Of a DNA stretch of 60,000 bases, positions 33,690 through 45,800 are shown piece after piece. Position numbers and translations under genes: made by a program. Each line of letters opens with the position of its first letter. Positions within the stretch are counted from its first letter, which is position 1. The stretch spans positions 32,781,053-32,841,052 of the forward strand of contig CM060732.1 in the NCBI GenBank assembly GCA_030704615.1, written 5' to 3'. The notes below the pieces were generated by a model, which made no database searches, was not told where the DNA came from, and was given only the letters and a program-made list of their open reading frames with translations. The DNA is from Takakia lepidozioides (lineage: Eukaryota; Streptophyta; Takakiopsida; Takakiales; Takakiaceae).

Positions 33690-34700
33690 CGTCACCAAAG
33701 ACATCCAAAGACACAGATGAACCCCACAGTGCCCCTGAACTTGCATTTGATCGCATGACTAACCATCAACCAGTTCTTTAGGGTAGATGGTACCACCATC
33801 ATGGCACTCAATGTGAACCCCAGAGAGTGGTCATGGAACTTCAAGAACTCCCAGCCATCCTTCTTCCGCGCTTTACTCAAAGCCCCCCAATTGTAAGACA
33901 AAATGGAACACATGGTGGGCTAACTCAACTTTGACTCTGAAAAATGGAATTCAATATGGGCTAATATATGGAACAAGCAAAGACCTGCCTGCAACAATCC
34001 GTGCCTTCTGTGCAGATCACGAACAGGGTCCTTAAAGTGGGCTCATGGTTAAACTTCACGGATGCTATCCTGTGCAAATGTTGCCACTTAGGGGCCTCAG
34101 AAACTGTGGAACAGTGTCTCATTCGCTGTACCATATCTCGCCATATATAGAAGCCATTTCGCAGCTTTGGAAACATCGACAGTCCAGTTCGGTTCACCGA
34201 CTACTAAACTATGAAACGTACCTTCTGTGATTGTCTAGACTTCGCTTTCGTTGTATCGCTATGTGGAACTTCATGGAAAATCGCAGAGAGTACGAGAGAG
34301 AGACAAGTTATTTCTGATGCAAAATCTAGTGACAAGTTGCTTTCAAGTTGAGGCAAAGAATGCTTGGGTGAAACTTCATGCAGACATATGCAGGGATTCG
34401 GAAGCTGAACCTCGACTAGTCTAGTCGGACATTCCAAAGCTCCTTGGGGAGGCAGGTATCTTATGCAGCTTCGCTTCGGCAGCACAATGTCAATGGTCCA
34501 CGCATCCCCCTCTCGACTGGCACGGGATTCAGGTCCCGCTTCTCTAACCCTCTCGAAATTGAGAGCGAGGTGAATTGGAAAATCCTCAACGGAACAAGTT
34601 CTACTCGGCTGAGCTGAGATCGCCCCTTGGGGTTTTATTTTTTCCCCTTAATACATTTATGAGGGCTTCCATCCCCTCTTGTGAGAAAAAAGAGAACTCT
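33690..34700 (+). pseudogene. 5'-truncated LINE (non-LTR retrotransposon) remnant with zf-RVT region and 3' tail
   Basis: In shifting frames the plus strand reads EKWNSIWANIWNK, then RVLKVGSWLNF, then CKCCHLGASETVEQCLIRCT and SRHI followed by a stop where Trp is expected. C-x2-C...E..HCL-type spacing after the RT domain is the zf-RVT zinc-binding region of plant LINE ORF2. Stops and a frameshift make it dead, and no RT catalytic region remains. Downstream, 34650-34700 carries the recurrent 3' block (TTATGAGGGCTTCCATCCCCTC and an A-rich end), which plausibly marks the element's 3' end. The 3' flank of the DCN1-like gene follows (34701-35389). Confidence 0.65.
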
Positions 34701-35389
34701 TGTAAGAAAGCTGTTTCTATGTAAGGCTTAAGAATTACCTTACACATCAGTACTTAGCACCACTGATTTCCCATACCAGAGGAAATAGCTGTACAAGCTA
34801 ATAAGAATAACAAAAGGGTCTGCCAATAGCAAATTTCTGTAGACATCAGCTAGCAAAAAGTCACCATGAGAACTGTAACCTGTTCACAGATACTGTCCAC
34901 TCAATGACAATGATGCAAGCTTCGTGGTACAGGAAGAGGGTCCCAATGTATGAGAGAGGAGCAAAAAGGTACCCATTGCAGGGCCCATGAGTAATCCAGT
35001 TTATAATTGACATTGAACTATCTTCTTGAACGAAAGGTGTGTGTTACCACCCATTGGTGGGCCTTATCATACTTCTGACCCATAAGACACACAGTTGACA
35101 AATTACCACGTTCATCAAGTTGCCCGAAGTTCTCCTCAATACGCCTTGCAACTTTCTGACTCTCACGGTGAACTGGGTTAAGGCCTCGGTGCAATTTGGG
35201 ACTAAGTATCCACACAAGCACCAGGCAATCCACTTGAGGGGTAAGATGCTTCAGATATGAACACTCCAGCTACACTCCACAGATGAGATTGCAGGGAAGA
35301 TCACAAAATGAACCCTTACTAAGTGGGTTCTTGCAAATGAAATACCACTCATTAGGCTACAGCAAAAAGACATAACCAAACAACCGGAA

Positions 35390-38300
35390 CTATTGGGTTT
35401 GCCCAACCCCCATCTCATGCAAGTACTCCACAAACTCATCAATCAAATATGGCCACGCTCCTTCAGCATCGTAGTTTGACGCCGATGGATCTATTGTCTG
35501 TACCACAACAACAAGAGCAATGCTAGCAGTTCAGTACAGTGAAAATATGCTACACTGCCAGTTCTTAGAGTGGGATTGCTGCAGGCAATCAGTATGTAGT
35601 CCGGACTAGAGGCATTGCAAACAGGAATTTTTTGTCAAGCACACTGAACTCTCTTTGAGAACCAAGTTCCAAGAGCAAACTAGAAGATGAAAGGTCGATC
35701 CAGCTGAGACCAGAGAACCGGATCACCTCTTTGGACTGTAAGTGCTCAATTTATAGGTCATAAACGGCCCACCACTCGGGTGATAAGGGCACACATCCTA
35801 ATACTTATTGAAGTAGTGGATTATCTATCTGCTATTGACACCCCCACTTGAAATTGGGTAGACCAGCAGTGTTTCTGGCTTAACTCTGAGCAAGGATGAC
35901 TATGGAAATGAGTACTCAATGTCATGACCATCAGGAAATTCATCGCTGCTGCAAAGATGTTCTTGTTCTTGCAAAGATGTTATTGCTGTCAGATCCAACG
36001 CAAAATGTAAAACAGGAAAAGAATGAGCCTCACTGGCACTTACCCTGGAGAACTCCAGAAGCTGTGACCATGTATCTTTTGAAATTGCCTTGTTGTGCTT
36101 AGCCTGCAACAGCAGCTCCCAAAATGAGAATTTGAAATACTAACGTCAAAAATTCCTGAGACACCATCTACATGACATGATCTGAACAGCCAAAAGCAAG
36201 AGCATCTGCACTGTTCATCTTTAAGTACCTTGATGGCTTCACAACAATAACAAGTTCTCCATAAGAGGCTTACTTGTAAAAACTGGCACCAGTATTCTAC
36301 AAGGGGCCATGCTCGCTCCGCAAACATAAGCCGCCACATTCCCAAAGCTGTATCCAATGCCAATGATTTCTGTCCCTGCAAATGTTGTGACATTTCCTAT
36401 CCACTGCTGTAATGTTGAGGACAGTGCTGCAATAATAATACACCACATCTGCTTATCCAAACATATACAAGAAATGACACTGACAACTTTTGACATCAAT
36501 TTAATTTGCAAAGTTAGTTACAATAGATTAATGCTTATATAGAAGACAATCAGATTTTCATTATGACTGAGCATATCAGAGTGAATGAAAGTTTCTTTAG
36601 TATTGTTGACATGAAGGAATGTGCATCCACAGAAACAAATGCTTCAAGGCACAGGCTCCGATTGGGAACAATGGTGCAGATTGGAAAGTAAAAACCTGAG
36701 AACCTAATAGGATTGATACTTCTGATTAACATGAGGCCACCAGTGTTTGAACATGGGTTTTACTTACTAGAGTAACTTAATTGCTACCAGATGCAAAACA
36801 TGCTTTTACCTCCTAGTGTAAGCTCAATTGAAGTTCCCATCTTTCCTATTTTGAAGCCACAAGCATAAATGCTGGCTAGACTTCTGTTGCAAATAAATAT
36901 AGGAAGCCAGCACCAAACTTAGTATTTGTAGGGCAAGCACTCAGTCTATGTAGCCAAGAGGAAGGTTAACAAACCTTCTCTTTTGCCCAACCAAAAGCAA
37001 AGTTGTATATTTCTCGAAACTTATCTGCAATGCCAGATAATCACAAAGCCAGTCAGCACATTATCCACAACTCATCACATCGCAGAAGACCTCAAAACAA
37101 AAATGCATGTACACTGCAAAAATATCTACTTGACTTGCAAACATCCACACCAGGTGAGCTCTTCACAATATCTAATGTCCTGACAAGGTTCAAACACACT
37201 CCAAACACATATTTCGCGCGGAAGTGAAATACAGTGTGCACCTGCACCTTCTACAGTGAACACTAACTGTCTCTTTCCTACCTGCCTCACAACAACAAAT
37301 CAAGAGTATCTTGCTGGAAGAGGCCAGTTGGCAAGTCGGGACAGGGAAAATTGCTACTTGTTGTGTGCATTGGCCACGGTTCTGGTTTCTCTTACCAAAA
37401 AAAATTTGTTTTAAAATTATTTTCCAACCATCCTCTTCTGGTGGTTTCTTATTTCTTCTACAGAAGGCTACATTTAAGAGGTGGTTGCCATACGTTCATC
37501 TTTCAGCTCTGAACGTAAAGAAGGCAGCTGATACTTGAGCTTGTCAATTGAATCTACCCTGCCACCAACCCATACTTCCAATTGTCAGTAGCTAGAAAGA
37601 GCAACATGTCATCTGACTTGCCAAGAGTTAATAATGTAACCAATAAATTTTGGTATCAAGATGGGGAGGCCCAGCACCAACAAGCTCAAACAGGATGTTC
37701 TTTACTTCAAAAAAGACGCAAGAATACCAACAGATATGATTGAGGAGACTTTGCATAGGACTTTAGAGACTTCTTGCACTATGAAATTGCATCCTGGAAC
37801 ACGAGTCCCAAAGCTGAAGCTGTATGTCGGCACAGAATTTAGAATCGCCAAAAGGTGTGATGAATCTGTACACAGGTTTCTAAAACTAATCAAGCTCCAT
37901 CAGGCATTCCAAGCCTCCCACAACTGTGCAATCTTTAACTTGTTGACTAATTCCCAGCACCCCGGCATAATTGCTGAAAGCAATGCCAAATAAGAATTGG
38001 AACAAAACCTCAAGGCTTCTAGTATAGTAAGATACTCACTGGAAGTCTACACTGATGACCAGTTGAATGTTCCACCAGTACAACTTCACTCACCCCAATG
38101 ATTGTAGGCCTCCAATGAACTCCTGTCGTGAGAATTCACACATGGTTGCTGCTTTCATATGCCAGGAAATGACCAACTGCAGGTTTCAATCCACAATACA
38201 GGAGCAACAGATTTAAGTGTGCACAAGGAGGACAATTTTCGAGCAAAGTCTACTCTAGCTTTGTGTTTGCTCTTGAATGAAATTGAATCATCCACCTCGT

Positions 38301-40100
38301 AACTACTTTACCAGACTCTAAGCAACTTCAGTAACTCATTCATGTGGTATTACCTCAAACAGAATCAACAAAACCATGGAGAAGACCAGAAAAGCTGCAC
38401 ACAATATATATGCAGCAACATGATCCTTACTGCAGCACATTGACCGCCTGGGTTTCTTTAAAGCTTTGTGAGACGATCAGCCCTCCCACATCACCCAGTC
38501 GACAATTGCTACCAAAGAGAAGGCTCATGTTTAAACGTAAGAGAGGTCAAAGAAGAACACTCACCATAACAACATCTCCAGGGTCTACCTGTGGTGAAGG
38601 AGTAAACCACATGTAAAACAGGCAACCAACAGTGATCAGTCAAGGCTGTCCTCAACTTGAAAAATTGCAATAATTAAGTATGGGCCAAAATTTAATGTGT
38701 ATCTTGTTGAACTCAGTCACAAGTCTAAACATGGCCATTCACCTATTCCCTCCACAACGTTAGCCATGAATAGTGCAGAGATCATTAAGTTTGCCACTTT
38801 GGTTAGAGGCTCAACCTTCCTCACTGCCCTCCCCTTATCAGTGCCCTCAACGGTCGAATGTCTAGCACACGGGTAGAAAGGAGGTCGAAGGTTTTGAACA
38901 TCCCCATGAGAATACATTGTCACATAACTCCTGCATCGATTGTTACTTTCCTTACAAGAGTCCCAGCCTTCAAGCAGAATATTAACTGCAAGCTACGGTA
39001 CAAGGAAACCCAACCCGCTCTTTCCTGCTTCCCAGCAATGCTATTTTAAGTGCACAACTGAGAAACATGGTGAACTTTTGCCAGATTGATGACAGGTGGT
39101 TAAGCACAATCTTTGAGAGTGTGTAGCTATCGAGGAAATAAGGGAGAGGAGTCACGAAACAGGTAAGACGTTGGCTAACCTGCAAGTCATCACAGAATAA
39201 TGAAACCCCGTCTACCAATATCATGTCCGAATATTGATCTGCGCGTCAAACACACCCATCCAGCAATCCCAGACTTAAGGCTTTGAGCAGACACTCTACA
39301 AGATGCCAAGAAAAGATAATAGCAAAATACACCCAGAAGACTTTCTGAGGCTGACCGTCGCTCCCAACTGCCGGCATATTAGGCCTCACGATGCACAACC
39401 AGCTGCAGCTGCCCCACCTCCGGCTAGGTTCAGAGTGTGCACAACAGGAAGAGTTATAATAACTCAACCTGCCTTAGACAGACACTTTCTAACAGCTATC
39501 CCATGAAGCCACTATAACTTTGTACTTTCCCCGATCAGTAAATCACACGGCCTCATCTCTCCTATCCCGTTGGTATGCAAAGGTGAGGATTGTGTAAGGA
39601 CACCAAATTGTGACTGTGGGGGCTAATTGGATGGTGCCACTAACCTTTATACCGCAGATACAGCTCTTCAAGGTAGCGGGGGTCTGTTGTGGGTCTAGGT
39701 GGAGGCTGGTTGTAGAAAAACTCAAAAGCACCTTCCAAGTTCCAATCGCTGGCCTTTAGAGCTGCTAATGCCACTTTTTCACTGCAGTCACAAGAGCTTT
39801 AAATAAGCTGAGGACTAAGATTTTCACAACCCTAGTAGGTCTAGGAAAGGAACTCACATCTGCCAGTTGCAAGCAAGTCTGGAACTAGGCATTTCTTCCC
39901 ACTGATTAGATGGAGGACACCTTAATGCTTGTCACATCTGTTCTGACACCCAGACCAAGAAAAGAGGAGAAGAGGAAAGATGGAGGAGAGGCCATATAGA
40001 TTCATTAGAAGAGCAGGAAAGATAATGGACAACAGTACTTTGACCCTGCAATTGTCATGAATTGCTGGACTTTGTCCCGATGAGCCCGGCCAAGCTTATT
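35390..40100 (-). CDS. DCN1-like (DCUN1 domain) neddylation factor, 10 coding exons found, 5' partial
   Basis: Minus-strand exons: 40100-40045, 39781-39645, 39238-39180, 38588-38565, 38176-38094, 37558-37494, 37024-36975, 36375-36274, 36103-36044, 35497-35390. Together they encode 247 residues after the start Met. The product begins [15 protein letters not shown] (UBA-like helix). The potentiating-neddylation domain follows with [71 protein letters not shown] and [21 protein letters not shown]1 proteins bind cullins and UBC12 and promote NEDD8 transfer that activates SCF ligases. The length is normal. One coding exon is only 24 nt (VDPGDVVM). The start-Met exon is not settled: ATG directly before a GT occurs at 40734-40732 and as ATGATG at 41105-41100. 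The transcript probably starts near the (GA)n tract at 41615. Confidence 0.94.
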
Positions 40101-41614
40101 CTGCAGGAAAGCACAGTAAACAAAATCATGTAAACAGACATACACTACCTCCCCCGAAATGTGCCTAGCCATCCGAATTTGGAACTAGATTTCCAGATTC
40201 ATAAATTCGCAAATACATGTCCCGGAAGCTGAGGAGAATGTTACAAATCAAAACATTAGCTACAAGAATTTCCAACTAAAATATGATTCTCGATCGGGTT
40301 CATCACAGAAAAAACGCCCATGTAGGTATTTCCCAGGCTTCGTTAAGGGGCTTCAGGTAGAATACAACCCATGGACCTTGTGGGACAAATTGGGTCCCTT
40401 GTGTGTGTGTGTGTATGTGAGAGAGAGAGTAGGCTGTTTGAAGCACTGTAGTTTCAGTCGAAACCCAAATGAAAGCACCAATATGAAGGACTTCATCAGG
40501 ACTATTATTCTAGAGATCTCTTCAGTGAACTGCAAGCCCCACCTCCAGTTGGTCCTTTTCTGCAATTGAAGAACTCAAGACGTAGTTTCACCTCCAAGAT
40601 TGGAAACATTCTTCCAACTTGACCGAGTGCTCACAAGTTAACTTCATCTACCTTGCCATGGGTAGGGTTCTCTATATATACATATGGACGACGATAAGAA
40701 TATTCGTCTGTCATATCTTAGGCGAGATCACCATTGCATGCATCAGCTTACATGAACTGATACTGCTTCCGAGGCCAAGGCACACTCTTGATAGGGGGGG
40801 GCTGTGTTTCTCGCAGTTCAAATCTCCATGATTTCGAAGTGACAAACCCAATATTGAAAAAAGATGTTTAATGAATCTCATAAACCACAACAACACCTCT
40901 TGCAGCAATGTCATGGCACTGCCTCCGCACTTAAAACAGACACGTGAAGTCACACACGTGATTTTCCAGTCTCCCCACATGCCATTCCGAGCGCTCAAGA
41001 TTGCGAAAGACAACAATTATTTCAGGAATGACAAACTTCACATGCCACCCTGCAAATGCAAACATTGCCACGCAGTCACAAGAGAGAAAGGACACAAACC
41101 ATCATGGACGTCGTAGGATGCTGGCAGGCTTCTCAAATCGACCCCAAACTTTCAGCACAGCATCTACCATACAACGATATTGAGCGAGACTGGGCCACTA
41201 AAAGCCGAACGCCCCACTCTACAACAGCCACATGCGCACCGCAGAGGTTGCAATGCCGTTGCCACCTGCCTGTCCAAACTCCAGCTACATCACAACCCAG
41301 TCACGTAACTCGCCACTGCCTCTGCGACTTTTAGCCAGCTCCTGAAGCGGTCACAGAGTCCCCCACATCAAAAAGCCTAGTTTTCAAGCTGCATATCCTC
41401 CCTCTGCACGTTCCTGGCCTGCCCGTGCAGATCACAACCAAGCCCTAGTTTTCCAAATCGTAAAAGCTCTTGACTTTCCGAAGCAGGACGGCTCCCTTCG
41501 GCGGATCGAACAATCCACAGCCTCCTGTCTTGCAAATCCTCCTCTGTGGCTTCCGCCCCAGCCCCTGGGAAGCTTCTTAAGCGCCCCAGCAGACCAAAAG
41601 TTGGATGCACAAGC

Positions 41615-41630
41615 GAGAGAGAGAGAGGGC

Positions 41631-41671
<41 letters not shown>
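41615..41671. repeat. (GA)n microsatellite in the 5' region of the DCN1-like gene
   Basis: About 57 bp of GA repeat with one GGGC interruption; on the transcribed strand it is a (CT)n tract. Such tracts are common in plant 5' leaders and core promoters. Open frames across it on both strands are low-complexity artefacts. Confidence 0.9.
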
Positions 41672-41674
<3 letters not shown>

Positions 41675-41889
41675 AGGAAGTGCAGAGGAAGAGGGGAGGT
41701 AATTAATAAGAGTAACAAAACTCTCTCTCTCTTCCTTCGTCTTCTCCACGTTTTTGAGTTCTGTTGGAAAACTGCAAAAATCATAAATTAAATAGTTTGT
41801 TTATATTTTACTTTTTAAGAAGAGATGATAATACTAATGACAAATCGTAATACTAAAAATATAAAAATAAAAAACTTGATGATTATTAT

Positions 41890-42230
41890 TTAATTTCTGC
41901 GTTTTTGTTTTGGCGAATTTTCGCCAAATGGCGACCTCAAAAATATGATTAAAAGGGCCTCCGTCCCATTTCCAGAAACAATAAAAAAAAAACAATACAA
42001 TAAAATAGAATAGTCTGTCGCGGATTCGGGCCTGTTTTTTAATGGATGAAATCACCAAATTTCTCCAAAAAACTTATGGATGAATTATCCAAATATAGAT
42101 GATATAAATGGATTAAAGTACGGATGTGGATGATTCTATCCTAATTTTAATGGATGAACAGAATGTATGCCTATTTTTGGCAAAACTCTGTAGCCACTCG
42201 TGCTATTTTCCGAATCTAAAAAACAAAAAA
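41890..42230 (-). repeat. Dispersed repeat, inverted partner of 12061-12325, with a LINE-type tail inserted
   Basis: GGCGAATTTTCGCC, repeated TGGATGAA words and TTTTGGCAAAACTCTGTAGCC, CACTCGTGCTATTTTC are the reverse complement of blocks at 12061-12325. At 41945-41995 an AAAGGGCCTCCGTCCCATTT block with an A-rich end interrupts it, matching the LINE-type 3' tails elsewhere. Confidence 0.6.
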
Positions 42231-42414
42231 CGCTCGACTCACCAACACCAAAAACAAAAATTCTTGTCACAAAAGTCGATCCAGGCCATCAAAGTTATAA
42301 ATCTCAACGGCACAGAAAATCAAGAGCTCGTATTGGATCCGTCCAAATCGTTCGGCGTACGACATAACTTATTTTCTACCATTTTTTTAATTTTCTTTTC
42401 ATTCTGTTCCACTA

Positions 42415-42560
42415 TTGAGTGCCACCCAGGTGGTTTAGGGCTCAAATCCTTAACCCGACACATTTCCACCACTATGTGTTTCTGAAGGTGAAGTTTTTCC
42501 CTCTTTCGGAATTGTCAGGCGTCGCTCATACGGTTCAAATTTTCATTTTTCTGGTCAGCC
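42415..42560 (+). repeat. Diverged SINE copy
   Basis: A degenerate B box (GGTTTAGGGCTCAAATCC) is followed by TTTCCACCACTATGTG, TTTCTGAAGGTGAAG, TTTTTCCCTC and GTCAGGCGTCGCTC. These correspond in order to the complete SINE at 12335-12570. It lies about 320 bp upstream of the aminopeptidase start. Confidence 0.55.
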
Positions 42561-42874
42561 TCCTTGTTGCCAGAGGTCCTTCGTTTAATAATTTTTCGAA
42601 GGCAACAAAAAGAGTTTCATTCGTCATTGGAAATGGAAAATACCAGGCTTTCATCCAGTTTCCACACGCAGATAGTCTTGCATATATTTGGTAATGAGAA
42701 CAAATAATGAAGGAAATCAAAACAAAAAGAGTAACTAATGAAATAAATACGTAATATGTATACTCGTTTACTTACCCCCTTCCACCTTCTCAGCTGATTT
42801 TAGGGTTTCTGGGGCCAGGTTTTGGAGAGTGCAACGAAAGCTTCTCGGCGAGCAATCCAGCAGCACCTTGGAGC

Positions 42875-45800
42875 ATGGCGGAAGCAGTGGCCCTCGAGTT
42901 GTTGGAATTCCTGAATGCATCCCCGACTCCCTTTCATGCCGTTCGTATGTCTCACGAGCTCTTCTTTGGGTTAATTACAGAGTATTCGCAAAATAGACCC
43001 TAGAGGCATTTAGCTGGTGTTCGGAGTTGCAGATTGGTTGTTTCTCATCCCTGGAGTTCTTAAGTGAAGTGAAAGCTTAAAGATCTGACTTGGACAACCA
43101 ACTTTATGAAGGTTCTGTCACCAATGCATCTCTTAACCTCGTTCTTACGGAAGTTCAAGTGCTGCACATCTGAGTGTTCCAGTGACATTGCCTAGCCTGC
43201 GGAATTTGGGTATGAAATGTTTGCGAGGAGACATCGTAAACCGTGAGTCACTGAGTAGAATCGGGCTCCAATTGTCCTTTCATCCCAAGACGTAAAGCTG
43301 ACCTTTTGAGAATCTGATCAACAGTCGGTACCTCTGCAGCTACATCACTACCCATGGCGATGGCTTCATGATCTGTCTGACCTGACTATCTGTTTCAGGG
43401 GACTTGGTCATTGCTCAGAATCTAATGACCATCGGATTTGGTAGTGTTCAAGGGTCTATTGGAGTTTGGGTGGTAAAATGTGCCGCTCCAGGACTTCGTA
43501 TTCAAAGTTTTAGATTAATCAAACACGATTCCAACACGATTACAACACGATTCCAAATATGAAACTCAGACTTCTGCTGGGACATTTCTTTCTGCAGGAA
43601 CTCCTCCTCTTTACAATATTAATGTCTGGAGGCAAAGCAAAGAATTCTCAACAAGAAAAATATTTGCTACAAGAGTATCATATTCATGAGGACCTCATTG
43701 CTATTGCTGTGTAACTTTCCCTGCTGAAACCGTCTATGTCACGATTTCAAGCTAAAGCTTATGCTTGTGATTGTTCACAGAGGAGGCCAAAAGTAGGCTG
43801 TATAAAGCAGGCTATCAGCAACTTTCAGAGAGGGAACTGTGGAATTTGGAAAGAGGGGGCAAATACTTTTTTACACGCAACTTCTCCACAATTGTCGCAT
43901 TTGCAGTCGGGAAAAGGTGGATTTTCCTAGCATCCAAGACTCCCTCACTGTTCCTGCTTTCTATGTACACTATGAATCTTCACCCTTACCATCAGGGGTG
44001 GTGGCTACATCTAATTTGGCATTGACTACCAAGGACAAGCACTTGGAATGTCTTGGAGGCTAAGTAAGGCTTTACAGGGGAGTTGTGTCATAGGGCTTCA
44101 GGTGTTAGGCTGAGTGTGACATTCTGAAGCTGGACATGTCTTAGGTCAGGCTGACATACCAAGCATCATTCAAGGACTGGTGTAGTATAATTTACTGTGT
44201 TTGTGCAGATATACACCTGGAAATGGCTTTCTCGTTATCGGTGCTCATACTGATAGTCCCTGCCCCAAGCTAAAGCCTATGTCGAAGGTAACATACTCAT
44301 TTTAATAGGATGCGTTGTTGCTCTCATCTTGTCATTTGAGTGGAGACTCTGGTCTTATGAAGGTTTCTGCTGTCCATTCTGTGGTTTGGGATATGAGCCT
44401 ATATACTGGGGTCATGAATTACTAGGGATTTGAGATAGGTGCTCATTAGGCTTCCACTTGCTGTAACTTCTGGCCATTGACCAGAGGTGAGGATAGATCA
44501 ATGGTCAGGTGAAAACAGTTTGAACATGCGTGGCAGAGTCTTCCATGCAGGTGACGAAAGGGGGCTTCTTGGAGGTAGGGGTGCAAACTTACGGAGGGGG
44601 ATTGTGGCACACATGGTTTGACCGAGATTTGACCATTGCGGGTCGGGTGTTGCTCAAGTGCGCAGTGGGAGGAGACTCACAACAAAAGGCTTTATCCCAT
44701 AAGCTTGTCAGAATCCAACAACCCATCATCCGCATACCGACATTGGCGATACATCTTGATAGGTACACATGTCCCCCTACCCCTCATTTCTTCTTCCTCG
44801 GGGCAGTATAGTACCTCCCTTGTAGCTGATGACATTCCCACAATTGTGGAAGTTTATGTCTTAGTTTACTTGCTTCGAATCTCAATTGGGGCACTGTGCA
44901 TGCACCTCATGAGACTTGTGGGGCATTATGAGGTTCATTTCCTGGGTGAATGTTTTGGTACCAAAGTGTTGGGATTGAAGATTGAAATGCACCTAAAGCT
45001 TTTCTCATTTTTCTGCACGACTACTGTCAGTCAAATTTCTTGCCTTCTATGATTTTCTATCTTTGATTCACTTTGATTCTCTAGGGTACCTACTGTTCCA
45101 GTTGATGTGTGGAACTTTGCCTTTTCTTTCTTTTAGTGTTTCTGGACATGCTAAAAAGACTTGTTTTGTGATTCAGAAATGTGAATGATGGGTTCAAAGT
45201 CAACACACAGACACATCTTGCGCCTCTTCTGGCCTCAGTTATCAAAGTCGGTTGTTTCCTTCAAGGACTTTTGTTTTTGGCTTGGATATGACTCTTTAGT
45301 GGGGCTGTTTGTTGTGATGTCTATTGTATGAACCAAGCTGTTTTAGAAGAGGGTACATTTCAGAAACACTGGATATAGCTGGAAATCAATATTCCAGGAA
45401 ATTGCTGTTCACAGATATTTAAGGATCTAGAAGTATGATGGACAGCCCTTTCAGGCCCACGACCTCATTGACTAAAAACTTTATGGGGCTGTATCATCTG
45501 TCACCCTGTTTGCTAGGGTTTGTTTTTACTTTTTGGTTCTCTTGGTCACTCTTGGTGACAATGAGGCTTGCGCATCAGAACAATTTCAAGGTGATAAATT
45601 AGAATCAAACTCCGAAGCTATTAGACTGGCAACTCGTAGGAAATTGAGTGTGCTAATGGGTGGCCTGATAAATTGCAGGCTGAAGTTAGCAGGCCTGCTG
45701 CACCCGATAGGGATGTTGCTTCAGACGGAGAGGTACAGCAAGGAGCCTTGCCCTACAAAGCCAAGCAGGTGAAAGAACAGGACGCCGAGGTTATTCGCCA

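Noticed and set aside
41377-41784. Open frames through the (GA)n tract upstream of the DCN1-like gene
   Set aside because: They owe their length to the dinucleotide repeat (runs of Ser-Leu or Arg-Glu) and show no domain.
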